NCBI GenBank assembly: GCA_000212915.1
Contig: CM001167.1
Coordinates: forward strand, 2,224,780 to 2,288,779
Origin: Bacteroides coprosuis DSM 18011
Lineage (GTDB): Bacteria; Bacteroidota; Bacteroidia; Bacteroidales; Bacteroidaceae
Length of the DNA: 64,000 nt
Reading direction: 5' to 3'
The notes under the pieces are model-generated. The model had not been told where the DNA came from and did no database searches. It saw only the letters and a program-made list of their open reading frames with translations. Position numbers and translations under genes: made by a program. Of this stretch, positions 46,054-55,840 are shown one piece after another (within the stretch, counting starts at the first letter, position 1; the number at the start of each line of letters is the position of its first letter).

Positions 46054-48783
46054 TTACTTGTCTTCGATAGCAGCTTGAGCAGCAGCTAGACGTGCGATAG
46101 GCACACGGAATGGAGAACAAGAAACATAGTTTAATCCTACACGGTGGAAGAATTTAACTGATTCTGGATCACCACCATGTTCACCACAGATACCGCATTT
46201 CAAGTCTGGTTTTTCCATACGGCCGTTTTGAACACCTAGGCGTACCAACTGACCTACACCATTTTGGTCGATTGTCATGAATGGGTCTACCTTCAAGATT
46301 TTCTTACGTAAATAAGTAGGCAAGAAAGAACCTATATCATCACGAGAATAACCAAATGTTAGCTGAGTCAAGTCGTTTGTACCGAATGAGAAGAATTCTG
46401 CTGTCTTAGCAATTTTATGAGCAGTAAGTGTAGCTCTAGGAATTTCAATCATAGTACCTACCTTGTAATCTACTCTCATGCCTTCTTCGTGGAATACTTT
46501 CTCTGCAGTATCACGAATAATTTTTTCTTGCATTTCAAACTCGTGAGAAATACCTACTAGAGGAACCATGATTTCTGGGAATACCTCTACTCCTTCTTTC
46601 TTCAACTCTACAGCTGCACTCAAGATAGCTCTTGTTTGCATCTCTGTAATTTCTTGGTATGTATTACCTAAACGGCAACCTCTATGACCAAGCATTGGGT
46701 TAAATTCTTGAAGAGCATCTACACGTTGTTTGATCTTTTCTACAGAAACACCTAACTGATCAGCCATTTCTTTCTGACCTTTTTCATCGTGTGGAACGAA
46801 TTCGTGTAAAGGTGGATCGAGTAAACGAACAGTCACTGGCAATCCTGCCATTGCAGTAAAGATACCTTTGAAGTCTTCTTTTTGGTAAGGAAGAATTTTA
46901 GCAAGTGCTTTTTTACGATCTTCTGAGTTTTCAGCTAAGATCATTTCACGCATTGCTTTAATCTTGTTTCCTTCAAAGAACATGTGTTCTGTACGACAAA
47001 GACCAATACCTTTTGCACCAAATTTACGAGCAATAGCTGCATCACGTGGAGTATCTGCATTGGTACGAACGTAAAGGCGAGTATATTTTTCAGCAAGATC
47101 CATCAATAGCGTAAAGTCGTTGTCCATTTCGGCAACCTTAGTCTCTACTTTACCATCATAAACCTCACCGTTTGTACCATTTAGAGAGATGAAATCACCT
47201 TCTTTGTATGTTTTTCCATCTACTTCAAATGATCTATTCTTATAGTTTACTTTGATTTCTCCAACACCAGAAACACAGCATTTTCCCATACCTCTAGCAA
47301 CCACAGCAGCGTGAGATGTCATACCACCACGTACGGTAAGGATACCTTCGGCAACAGCCATACCTGCTAAGTCTTCAGGAGAAGTTTCTTGACGAACAAG
47401 AACGATCTTCTTGCCATCATTATGCCATTTTTCAGCATCGTCTGGGAAGAATACTACCTGACCAGTAGCTGCACCTGGAGAAGCTGGCAAACCTTTAGCG
47501 ATAACTTTTGCTGTTTTCAAGCTATTGTTATCAAATACAGGGTGAAGTAGTTCATCTAGTTTAATAGGATCAACTCTCTTCAATGCTGCTTTTTCGTCAA
47601 TCTTACCTTCTTCTAGTAGGTCCATTGCGATTTTAACCATAGCAGCACCTGTGCGTTTACCATTACGAGTTTGCAGAATCCACAATTTACCATTTTGGAT
47701 AGTAAATTCCATATCTTGCATATCTCTGTAGTGATCTTCTAGTTTGAATTGAATATCATCTAGTTCTTTGTACACGATAGGCATCACTTCTTCTAGAGAA
47801 GGGAATTTAGCAGCACGATCTTTTTCAGATACGCCAGCCAATTTAGCCCAACGGCGAGAACCTTCTAATGTAATTTCTTGAGGAGTACGGATACCTGCTA
47901 CCACGTCTTCACCTTGAGCATCTACTAGGTATTCACCATTAAATAGGTTTTCACCTGTAGCAGCATTACGTGAGAAACATACACCAGTAGCAGAGTTTGA
48001 ACCCATATTACCAAACACCATTGCTTGGATATTTACAGCAGTTCCCCAGCTATCTGGAATTTTCTCCATTTGACGATATAGAATAGCACGTTCGTTCATC
48101 CATGAACCAAACACAGCAAAGATACCACCCCAAAGTTGGTCGTAACCATCCGTTGGGAAATCTTTACCTGTACGTTCGCGAACTATTTTTTTGAAACGAC
48201 CTACGATGTCTTTTAAATCTTCAACTGTAAATTCGCTATCTAGTTTGATACCTTTTTCTTCTTTTACTTGGTCAAGGATTTCTTCGAAAGGATCGTGATC
48301 TTCCTTATTAATAGGCTTCATTTCCATTACCACGTCACCATACATCTGTATGAAACGACGGTAAGAGTCCCAAGCAAACTTAGGATTATTTGTCTTTTTA
48401 GAAAGACCTTCTACTATTTCATCATTCAAACCTAGGTTTAGGATAGTATCCATCATACCAGGCATAGATGCTCTAGCACCAGAACGAACAGATAATAGTA
48501 GTGGATTTTCAGCATCATTAAATTTAGTACCGGTTAGCTTTTCGATGTTGTGAATAGCGGCATTCACATCTTTGGTAAGCATTTCTTTCACTTTTTCTTG
48601 TCCGTACGTGTAGTAATCTGTACAAACTTCAGTAGTAATAGTGAATCCTGGAGGAACGGGAACTCCGATCAAGTTCATTTCTGCAAGGTTGGCACCTTTC
48701 CCCCCTAATAAGTTCTTCATCTCCGAATTTCCTTCGGCTTTTCCATTACCAAAGGTGTAGACTTTCTTATTTTCCATTAGCAT
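46054..48783 (-). CDS. ppdK: Pyruvate, phosphate dikinase
   Basis: 909 residues, full length. The N-terminal ATP-grasp domain has KNLLGGKGANLAEMNLIGVP; the swivelling phospho-His domain has GGMTSHAAVVARGMGKCCVSG split here as GGMTSHAAVVARGMG and KCCVSG, with the His and its regulatory Thr neighbour; the C-terminal barrel has the PEP-site motif CGICGEHGGDP. The enzyme interconverts ATP, Pi and pyruvate with AMP, PPi and PEP in the cytoplasm. The likely start is the Met at residue 3 (MENKK). No regulator gene adjoins it. Confidence 0.97.
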   Translation of the reverse strand: MLMENKKVYTFGNGKAEGNSEMKNLLGGKGANLAEMNLIGVPVPPGFTITTEVCTDYYTYGQEKVKEMLTKDVNAAIHNIEKLTGTKFNDAENPLLLSVRSGARASMPGMMDTILNLGLNDEIVEGLSKKTNNPKFAWDSYRRFIQMYGDVVMEMKPINKEDHDPFEEILDQVKEEKGIKLDSEFTVEDLKDIVGRFKKIVRERTGKDFPTDGYDQLWGGIFAVFGSWMNERAILYRQMEKIPDSWGTAVNIQAMVFGNMGSNSATGVCFSRNAATGENLFNGEYLVDAQGEDVVAGIRTPQEITLEGSRRWAKLAGVSEKDRAAKFPSLEEVMPIVYKELDDIQFKLEDHYRDMQDMEFTIQNGKLWILQTRNGKRTGAAMVKIAMDLLEEGKIDEKAALKRVDPIKLDELLHPVFDNNSLKTAKVIAKGLPASPGAATGQVVFFPDDAEKWHNDGKKIVLVRQETSPEDLAGMAVAEGILTVRGGMTSHAAVVARGMGKCCVSGVGEIKVNYKNRSFEVDGKTYKEGDFISLNGTNGEVYDGKVETKVAEMDNDFTLLMDLAEKYTRLYVRTNADTPRDAAIARKFGAKGIGLCRTEHMFFEGNKIKAMREMILAENSEDRKKALAKILPYQKEDFKGIFTAMAGLPVTVRLLDPPLHEFVPHDEKGQKEMADQLGVSVEKIKQRVDALQEFNPMLGHRGCRLGNTYQEITEMQTRAILSAAVELKKEGVEVFPEIMVPLVGISHEFEMQEKIIRDTAEKVFHEEGMRVDYKVGTMIEIPRATLTAHKIAKTAEFFSFGTNDLTQLTFGYSRDDIGSFLPTYLRKKILKVDPFMTIDQNGVGQLVRLGVQNGRMEKPDLKCGICGEHGGDPESVKFFHRVGLNYVSCSPFRVPIARLAAAQAAIEDK

Positions 48784-48849
48784 TCGATTTTTAAAGTTAT
48801 AATATCAAAAGAGTGTCAGTGTTCAGCTCTTTTTGGGTTATAAGTCCTA

Positions 48850-48857
48850 CAAATATA
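48850..48857 (-). promoter_or_regulatory. Probable -7 box of the ppdK promoter
   Basis: TATATTTG on the minus strand fits TAnnTTTG and would give a leader of about 60 bases. No TTTG lies at the ideal distance upstream, so this is a partial match only. Confidence 0.4.
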
Positions 48858-49801
48858 CTTTTTTATGTTACTTAAAAGTATTCTTTTCAAATAAATTTCT
48901 TCATAAGTGTGATATTTTTTAACAAGCATAAGCTTTTGAGCCACTTATAGATAGGTTTAAATGTTAAAATAGATTTCGAACTAGGCTTTCATCTATCATT
49001 CTAATACGCTTTCATAAACTTTCTATTTCGAAATATATACATCTACATAAATAGTTATATGATTGATTATAAGGTTATTAATCATTATATCTATTCCATG
49101 CATGGTTTAATATACCATTTTGATACATTTACGATAACTAGAATATTAGATTTACAAATCTTTTCGCACAAAAATTGTCAATAAAAATAATATTTAGCCA
49201 ATAAATCCCTGTTTTTAAGGTTAAAAATAGGGAAATAAGACTGAAGTTATCCCAAATAAAGAATAACCGACCTCCACAGAGTTTACAAAAGTTTCGTTTT
49301 CGAGCCTTTTAAATAGAACTCAGATAAGCTTTATTTCTCTCCACTTATCTTCTTTATTAAAGAAGCATTGCTGGAATCAATTATTTAAAATAGGCATTAA
49401 GAGCATCATCCTATGACAAAAAACTATAGGCAGATCCAGTTTTGAAATAACAAGATACTACAACCTACTTTTATACCTTATATATAGAGATATTCTTGCA
49501 CAAGATTAGGGGGTAAACGAATTGGAGTAGAACTACCATGTTATATAGGGTTTAGTGCAACAGAAATGCATAAAATTTCCATAGAATTGCTAAATAATAG
49601 AATTTAAACAAAATAATAATAAATAATTCACCCTAAATGATGTTTTACTCAAAGATTTATGTTTATATTTACATCGTTTTATGATGAGTGATGATTATAA
49701 CATATTTCACACAGTTCTTCAATCAGTGCATTTAAGGTCTAGTTTGTTTTTGATATACCATACTCATTAAACATTTTATTTAATTTTTAATTTTTTTACA
49801 A
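48858..49801. other. Long AT-rich intergenic stretch between ppdK and the RRM gene
   Basis: About 940 bp between divergent genes. I found no credible frame, no tRNA and no strong hairpin. Promoters for both genes must lie here; a TATATTTA at about 49,651 is a weak candidate -7 box for the RRM gene, which would give a leader of about 140 bases. Confidence 0.45.
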
Positions 49802-50131
49802 ATGAATATTTTTATTGGTGGTCTAAGCTATGGTATTACTGATGCTGACCTAATGGACCTTTTTCAAGAGTATGGTGAAATCAAATCTGCAAAAGTTATC
49901 ATGGATCGCGAAACAAACAAATCTAAAGGTTTTGGTTTCGTAGAAATGGAAGATGACAGCGCAGCGAAAAATGCAATTTCTGAACTTAACGGTGCTGAAT
50001 ATGATGGCAGAACTATTTCTGTATCAGAAGCAAGACCACGTGAAGAAAGACCTCGTCGTTCATTCAATGGCGGTGGCAACAGAAGAAGCGGTGGCGGATT
50101 CAACCGTGGTGGTGGTGACAGAAGATATTAA
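49802..50131 (+). CDS. RRM-domain RNA-binding protein
   Basis: 109 residues. One RNA-recognition motif: RNP2 is IFIGGLSYG (residues 3-11) and RNP1 is KGFGFVEMEDD (about 41-51). The C-terminal tail is rich in Gly, Arg and Asn (RRSFNGGGNRRSGGGFNRGG), as in cold-shock-type RRM proteins of Bacteroidota and cyanobacteria. It binds single-stranded RNA and may act as a general post-transcriptional regulator. It has a T/A-rich leader without a Shine-Dalgarno-like site, usual in this phylum. Confidence 0.93.
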   Translation: MNIFIGGLSYGITDADLMDLFQEYGEIKSAKVIMDRETNKSKGFGFVEMEDDSAAKNAISELNGAEYDGRTISVSEARPREERPRRSFNGGGNRRSGGGFNRGGGDRRY

Positions 50132-50198
50132 TCTTTTATAAACCATAGATTTCTGATCCTGCCTAATTAACATAGATAAGGATTAAGATTTAAAATAG

Positions 50199-50234
50199 AA
50201 TAGCAGTAAGGGAAACTTTACTGCTATTTTCTTT
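50199..50234 (+). terminator. Terminator of the RRM gene
   Basis: AATAGCAGTAA (50,199-50,209) pairs with TTACTGCTATT (50,218-50,228), followed by TTTCTTTT. Confidence 0.85.
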
Positions 50235-50327
50235 TATACCCCCCTGCTCCTCTATTTTGGTACTACTCTCTACCTAGTCCATCGTATAGAGCCTCAACTC
50301 TAAAAAAGCGAATATTACTACTGTCGC

Positions 50328-50380
50328 AAAAAAGAAGGTTATCCATCCTAAAGTAGATAGACAACCTTCTCTTACAATTA
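50328..50380 (-). terminator. Terminator-like hairpin after the first transporter gene
   Basis: AGAAGGTT (50,333-50,340) and AACCTTCT (50,373-50,380) enclose a partly pairing loop. T residues follow in the minus direction. It lies just downstream of the minus-strand transporter gene. Confidence 0.6.
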
Positions 50381-50402
50381 ATCAACTATTAAAAACCTGT
50401 CC

Positions 50403-51850
50403 TTAACGGATAAAGAAGACAAGCAACGAACTCAATCCTAAACCGATCATACCAATAATAATTCCTACCGTTTGCAAATCCTTCTTTTGCACAAAGCCTG
50501 TGGAATAAACCAAAGCATTGGGAGGGGTACTGATAGGCAATATCATAGCGAGGGAGGCAAATACAGCAATACCTATTAATAAGGTTCTGGCTCCGCCAAA
50601 GATAGCCAACTCCTGTGACAGCGACATCGCTAAGACCACAAAGATAGGCGTAACCAATGTTACAGCGGCTGTATGAGAGATTACATTAGCCAAACCCCAA
50701 CACACCATCCAGCAAGAGAATATAATTACCCAAGGTTGAATAGATGAAAAATCAATTCCACTAATCAGGGTATGTGCCAATCCACTTTCTTGGAAAGCTA
50801 GTCCCAAAGCAAATCCGCCCGAGATTAACCAAAGTACGCTCCAGTCGATTTCAGCCAATTCCTTCTTTCCTACTACCCCTAGCAGAGCAAACAGACAGAT
50901 GGGCACAAAGGCTACTACATTGGGATTCACCCCAAAGAAGCTATCAAAACACCACAACGCAATGGTTGTACCAAAAATACAATAAACAGCATATTTCATT
51001 AATAGATCGCATTTTCCTTTTTCTTCTACTTGCATCGTATCTACCTTTTCCATCTCGGGGTTGGAAAACGGATAGAGCTTAGATATGATCAGCCAAGAAA
51101 TGCCGATGAGAATAATAGAGAAAGGAACGAACACAAGCATCCAATAGCCAAAGCCAATACCCAGATTCATCCCTGCCGGATCATTCAAATACTTTAGTAC
51201 AATGGCATTGGGAGGCGTACCGATGGGAGTACCAATACCACCCACGTTGGCAGCCACAAAGACACCAAGCACTAGTGCCGTACGACCTTTGTCGGTATCA
51301 GACATTTGTTTGAGCATAGGGGTTATCATTGTCAGCATCATAATAGCTGTGGCTGTGTTGCTTATAAACATAGAGCAAAGCCCTGTAACCGACATTATAC
51401 CGAGTAAATAATACCGGGATTGCGTCCCTATCAGCCCAATCACCCCATTGGCTATCTTACGGTCTATCTGGAATTTCGAGGCGACGGCAGCCAATATAAA
51501 CCCACCTATAAAAAAAATATAATGGGATCGGCAAAAGTAGCAATTAGCGCTTTGGATGAAAGGAGTTCTTCACCCTCAAGTGAAGCCTTAAAAATATTTA
51601 AGGCACTATCTGATACCGTGAGTAGTGAGAGGGTCGTAACAGAAACAGACGTTATCCACGCTGGAATATACTCCGTAACCCACATGATTACGGCAAATAT
51701 AAAAATAAGTAATACGCGTTGTTGAATAATAGTAAGCCCTAGGGCATGAGATGATGCAGTAGGTAGAATCCAAATAGCAAGAACTAAAGCCAGTAAGATA
51801 ATGGGCTTAAAAACTTGCGTCTTCGAATTGGTAATCGTTTTCGTTAGCAT
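50403..51850 (-). pseudogene. DASS/SLC13-family anion transporter, frameshifted at an A8 tract
   Basis: Two minus-strand frames together match the intact neighbour at 52,763-54,160. Frame 1 (51,850-51,506, 114 residues) ends ATFADPIIFFL and frame 2 (51,494-50,403) resumes at AAVASKFQIDRK. The break is in eight A at 51,510-51,517; one more T on the minus strand would give IIFFFIGGFILAA, just like the neighbour. Family members carry di/tricarboxylates or sulfate with Na+. The first SNT motif (SNTATAIMM) and IGTPPNAI are kept, but the second reads SHTAAVTLV instead of SNTA. It may be a decaying copy, a phase-variable gene or a sequencing error. Confidence 0.88.
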
Positions 51851-52690
51851 AGCTGTTTAGGTTTAAGGTTTTAAGTTTAAGTAGTGCTGCAACCTCCCTT
51901 TTGTGAAAAGAAGTTTACCTAGCTACCGATGTTTTCAAATACAAGCACACTCATTGTAACAATATGATACAGTTGGGTATTTATATCTACCTTATTTATA
52001 TCAAAAAGTGTATTCAAGTATTCTTTTGTGTTTTTCAATATTAATTAAACAAGATAGATATAAGTTTGTTTATTCTTTTCCCTAAAATTTTCAGACGATT
52101 CTATTTTAGACTCCTCATTTATATTGATTTAGACTCTATTTATGCTGTAAATATTTATAATTTAAAAAGATATAGCTTTCGTAAATTAAAATTATCTACT
52201 AATACCGAAAGCTCAAAGGAAAGGATATCAGATTCTTGTCAGTCTATTTATACAAAAAGTTCACACACCATACCTAAGCGATATAGAGATATTCATTACG
52301 CACTCAGAAACCCTTCTCATTCTATTTATGTGAACAGATAGATACTACTTGTTATTCTTCAAGTAAAGGGATATAGCCTATGAAGTAGAACTATTGAAAG
52401 GAGATTCAGAAGCAAACTCATTTTCAATAAAGAGACTTATATAATACCCAGTAACAGAAAATAAAGAGCTGAATACGGTAAAAAAGGACACACTTAAAGT
52501 CGCTCCTATTCACTAAAAAAACGACTAAACCTGCACTCTACACAAAAATATCAAAACGAAAGCTTTTTACCTTATTAGTAGATAAAAGACAAGTTTCTTC
52601 AAAACTTACATACAGAAGACTACTTTATACTCTTTTTTGTAGTATATGTTTAACAACATACAAGGCAGTTATTTAAAAAACATTTTGATA
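51851..52690. other. Intergenic stretch between the two transporter genes
   Basis: About 840 bp, AT-rich, without credible frames; the longest (91 codons, plus strand) is of low complexity and has no family features. It must contain the promoter of the first transporter, but none was recognised. Confidence 0.4.
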
Positions 52691-52697
52691 AAATGAA

Positions 52698-52730
52698 AAC
52701 CCCCATCTAAACTCAAATTAGACGGGGGTT
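52698..52730 (-). terminator. Terminator of the second transporter gene
   Basis: AACCCCC (52,698-52,704) and GGGGGTT (52,724-52,730), extended inward by TCTAA/TTAGA across one mismatch. It lies 33 bp from the stop codon. Confidence 0.78.
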
Positions 52731-52762
52731 GATATTTATGTACAAATACTGTTTTTAAGCAA

Positions 52763-54160
52763 CTAACGGATAAGGCTCATTACCAGAACCATACTTACAC
52801 AAGCTACAATACCGATGCCACCCACAATCAGACCAACTTTAGCCAAGTCTTTCTTACTCAATCCTCCTTTGGAGAATGCCAAAGCGTTGGGAGGCGTACT
52901 TACGGGTAAGACCATAGCCATAGAAGCAAAGACAGCAACACCGATAATGAGTGTTTTGGCCCCACCAATGTGATCAAATTCTCCAGATAGAGAAGAAGCC
53001 AAAGCCACGAAAATAGGAATCAATAGATTCACCGTTGCTGTATTGGATATAAAGTTGGACAAAGCATAACAGATCAACCAACTAGACAACATGATAATCC
53101 ATGGAGAAATAGTAGTAAAATCTATCGAAGTAATCAGTTTATAGGCCAATCCACTCTCTTGGAAAGCAAAGCCTAGGGCAAATCCCCCAGCCACTAACCT
53201 CAACACACTCCAGTCGATATTTGCCAAATCGTCTTTTCCAAATACGCCAAGCAAACAAAAGAGGGCTATCGGGATAAAGGCTACCACATTGGGGTTTACA
53301 CCAAAGAATCTATCAAAACACCACAACGCAATGGTAGCACTTATTATGATATAGACAATATATTCAATGTAAGGATTTTCCGATTCTACCTTGGGAGGAT
53401 TAGACAAATCCATCTTTTTTAAATTCTTATTATTGAATGGAAAAAGCTTTGTTAAGATATACCACATAATAAGAACCAAGGCTATTGCTAGAGGAGCAAA
53501 CACCATTGTCCACTCTCCAAAACTAATATTCAGATTAAGTCCGGCAGGGTCATTTAAATACTTCATAGCAATCGCATTGGGTGGCGTACCGATAGGAGTA
53601 CCCATACCGCCAAGATTGGCAGCAACTGTAATACCTAGTACCAAAGCAATTTTACCCTTATCTCCTTTCTCAAAATCTTTCAAGATGGGACCTACCAATG
53701 TCAGCATCATTATAGCAGTAGCTGTATTGCTCACAAACATAGAACACAAGGCCGTAACTAGCATTATACCAAGTAAGTAGTATGTGGAGCGAGTACCAAT
53801 TACTTTTATTACTCCATTGGCTATCTTCCTATCAATGTAAAATTTAGAGGCAACTGCTGCCAGTATAAAACCACCTAAGAAGAGGAAGATGACGGGATCG
53901 GCAAATGATGCGATCAAGATTCTATTGGACAAAAGCTCTTCTTGAGGAACTCCCAACCGACAGAAATTCAATGCACTATCAGACACCGTAAACAACAGTA
54001 AAGTGGTGAGAGAAACAGACGTAATCCACGATGGGATATACTCCGTAATCCACATAACAACAGCAAAAATAAAAATTAATAAAACACGCTGCTGGATAAT
54101 AGTTAATTCAAGAAAAGAAAACTTTTCTGAGGGCAATAACCATACTAAAAGCAAAAACAC
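52763..54160 (-). CDS. DASS/SLC13-family anion:Na+ symporter
   Basis: 465 residues from a GTG at 54,160; about 11-12 membrane segments. Both SNT motifs are intact (SNTATAIMML and SNTATVNLLI), each followed by a PPNA loop (IGTPPNAIAM and VSTPPNALAFS), which bind Na+ and the carboxylate. An ATG at 54,230 opens a family-like N-terminus (MSDKESFLSKLFTKQIFIPF) that is one base out of frame; removing one T of the T5 run near 54,155 would join it. So either the GTG is the true start or there is a small frameshift. It is the likely functional copy of the tandem pair. Confidence 0.85.
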   Translation of the reverse strand: MFLLLVWLLPSEKFSFLELTIIQQRVLLIFIFAVVMWITEYIPSWITSVSLTTLLLFTVSDSALNFCRLGVPQEELLSNRILIASFADPVIFLFLGGFILAAVASKFYIDRKIANGVIKVIGTRSTYYLLGIMLVTALCSMFVSNTATAIMMLTLVGPILKDFEKGDKGKIALVLGITVAANLGGMGTPIGTPPNAIAMKYLNDPAGLNLNISFGEWTMVFAPLAIALVLIMWYILTKLFPFNNKNLKKMDLSNPPKVESENPYIEYIVYIIISATIALWCFDRFFGVNPNVVAFIPIALFCLLGVFGKDDLANIDWSVLRLVAGGFALGFAFQESGLAYKLITSIDFTTISPWIIMLSSWLICYALSNFISNTATVNLLIPIFVALASSLSGEFDHIGGAKTLIIGVAVFASMAMVLPVSTPPNALAFSKGGLSKKDLAKVGLIVGGIGIVACVSMVLVMSLIR

Positions 54161-54230
54161 CCAATACCAAAAACGGTATAAAAATCTGCTTGGTAAAGAG
54201 CTTGGATAGGAACGATTCTTTATCGGACAT

Positions 54231-55209
54231 AGTTTTAGATTTACGTTAATTACAATTCATACTAATCTCCTTTTTCAGGATTTTTTGTATCGCATAAAAC
54301 GGGTAGATGGGATGTATATAAATTTCAAATTTCTACAAATTTCAAACGATACTTTCGCAATCATTATTCTTTATCTCTCCGAATTTAAAAAAAAGAAATC
54401 ACACTCTGCTTATTTATTGAATAAAAAGAGTACAAAATGAAAAAATAATTATCTATCTTCTTACTTTATTCTTGACAATATCCTTTTTCTCACTCTTTCG
54501 TGATAGGACATAGTACACTATCAAACAATCTGTTACAGTCCAACTCATAGTTAAAAAGTTCTCTAATCTTCCTCCTTTCTCATTCTAAAGAATTCAATAT
54601 CAATTTTGGAGCGTATGACTCTACTCAATCAACCCACACCTTTTTAGAAACGAAATATATTAACTCCATAGAAAGATAAAAAAGGATATTACAGCTGGAA
54701 TAGGATTGTATCATACACCCTACTTAAATCCTAACAAACTAGTTTATATATACTTACAATACTTATCACTGATTCATATGATAGCTGTAAATATTTTTAT
54801 AGTATAACACATCTTCTATTAGGAGATGTATAAAGCCAGTTACAGAGTTTTATGAAGAGGAAATAGACTATTTAATAAATCATCTAAGCATCTTCTGTCT
54901 TATATTTGAAATATCAATAGAGTATTTAAGTAAATGGTGAGGCTTTCGTTTTCCTACCTACGCTTCTTTCAAAATCAGACTAGATCAACTAGATAGAGAA
55001 GGCATCCTACTTCAACACACACTCAAGGATGCTATTTCTACCCAAACTAATTCTTTTTAGAGGATAGTCTATCTCAAACTTAATCAAGCAAATAGCCTTC
55101 ATTATTCACAAAGTTTCCTATCTTTAAGAGAAGACAAACAACAGCAGAGTATTGCCCCAAAATAGGCTAACTCATCAATAGGTGGTATTATATAAAGTAA
55201 AATAAGGAT
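54231..55209. other. Long AT-rich intergenic stretch
   Basis: About 980 bp between divergent units, with no credible frame, RNA gene or strong hairpin recognised. It contains several stop codons in every frame. It should carry the promoters of the transporter on the left and the small genes on the right. Confidence 0.45.
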
Positions 55210-55413
55210 ATGAAATATTATGTGAATCGGAACCCCAATACATCGGGGCAAAGGGAAGTACATACCGAGTTCTGTGGCTTTCTTCCCTCCCCCACATATA
55301 ACAGAGTATATTTGGGTGATTTTTCGGAGTGCACAGATGCCCTCGATTCTGCTAAAAAACTATATGGGAAAGTAACCTATTGCTCGTTTTGCTGTAAAAA
55401 CAAAGAGAAATAG
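55210..55413 (+). CDS. Small Cys-containing protein of unknown function
   Basis: 67 residues. It reads MKYYVNRNPNTSGQREVHTE, then FCGFLPSPTYNRVYLGDFSEC and ends with YCSFCCKNKE. The H-x(3)-C, single Cys and final CxxCC could bind zinc. Short proteins of this pattern, ending in a Cys pair, are widespread in Bacteroidota but unnamed. It precedes the DUF2007 gene by 26 bp, probably in one operon. Confidence 0.68.
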   Translation: MKYYVNRNPNTSGQREVHTEFCGFLPSPTYNRVYLGDFSECTDALDSAKKLYGKVTYCSFCCKNKEK

Positions 55414-55439
55414 CTTTCTCTTCTTAAACTTTTGAGATA

Positions 55440-55661
55440 ATGGATACAATATTATTGGCTAGGTTTCAAAGCGATTATCGTGCAAATCTTCTTTGCAGCG
55501 TACTCAAAAACGAAGGTATAGAGTCTTTCAAAAGAAACGAAAACTCGGCTACTGTGCTAGCTGGTCTTCCTGGTTTCGAAATAGAAGTCTATGTTTTTGA
55601 TAAAGATTACGAGCGAGCAAAAGAGATTTATGCAGAAGGATTTCCAGATGCTGCTCAGTAA
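55440..55661 (+). CDS. DUF2007 small protein
   Basis: 73 residues. LLARFQSDYRANLLCSVLKN then GLPGFEIEVYVFDKDYERAK is the DUF2007 pattern (putative signal-transducing, PII-like ferredoxin fold). Members are often encoded with membrane or zinc-ribbon proteins; function is not established. Complete, no signal peptide. Confidence 0.82.
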   Translation: MDTILLARFQSDYRANLLCSVLKNEGIESFKRNENSATVLAGLPGFEIEVYVFDKDYERAKEIYAEGFPDAAQ

Positions 55662-55787
55662 CAGAGATCCTATTGAATAGCCCTAACTCCCCCCTATTCC
55701 TCTACTATTTTGCATAACACCACAAAGTAGTACGCTTTTTTATGTGGTTATATATCCTCGTCTATCCCCCCTCTTATCTAAAAGAGC

Positions 55788-55795
55788 TATATTTG
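55788..55795 (+). promoter_or_regulatory. Probable -7 box upstream of the secreted nuclease/phosphatase gene
   Basis: TATATTTG matches TAnnTTTG and lies 46 bp before the start codon. No good TTTG occurs 19-21 bases upstream, so the match is partial. Confidence 0.42.
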
Positions 55796-55840
55796 TGATT
55801 CACAAAACAATTTATACTCATAATTAAAAGATCTAGTCCA

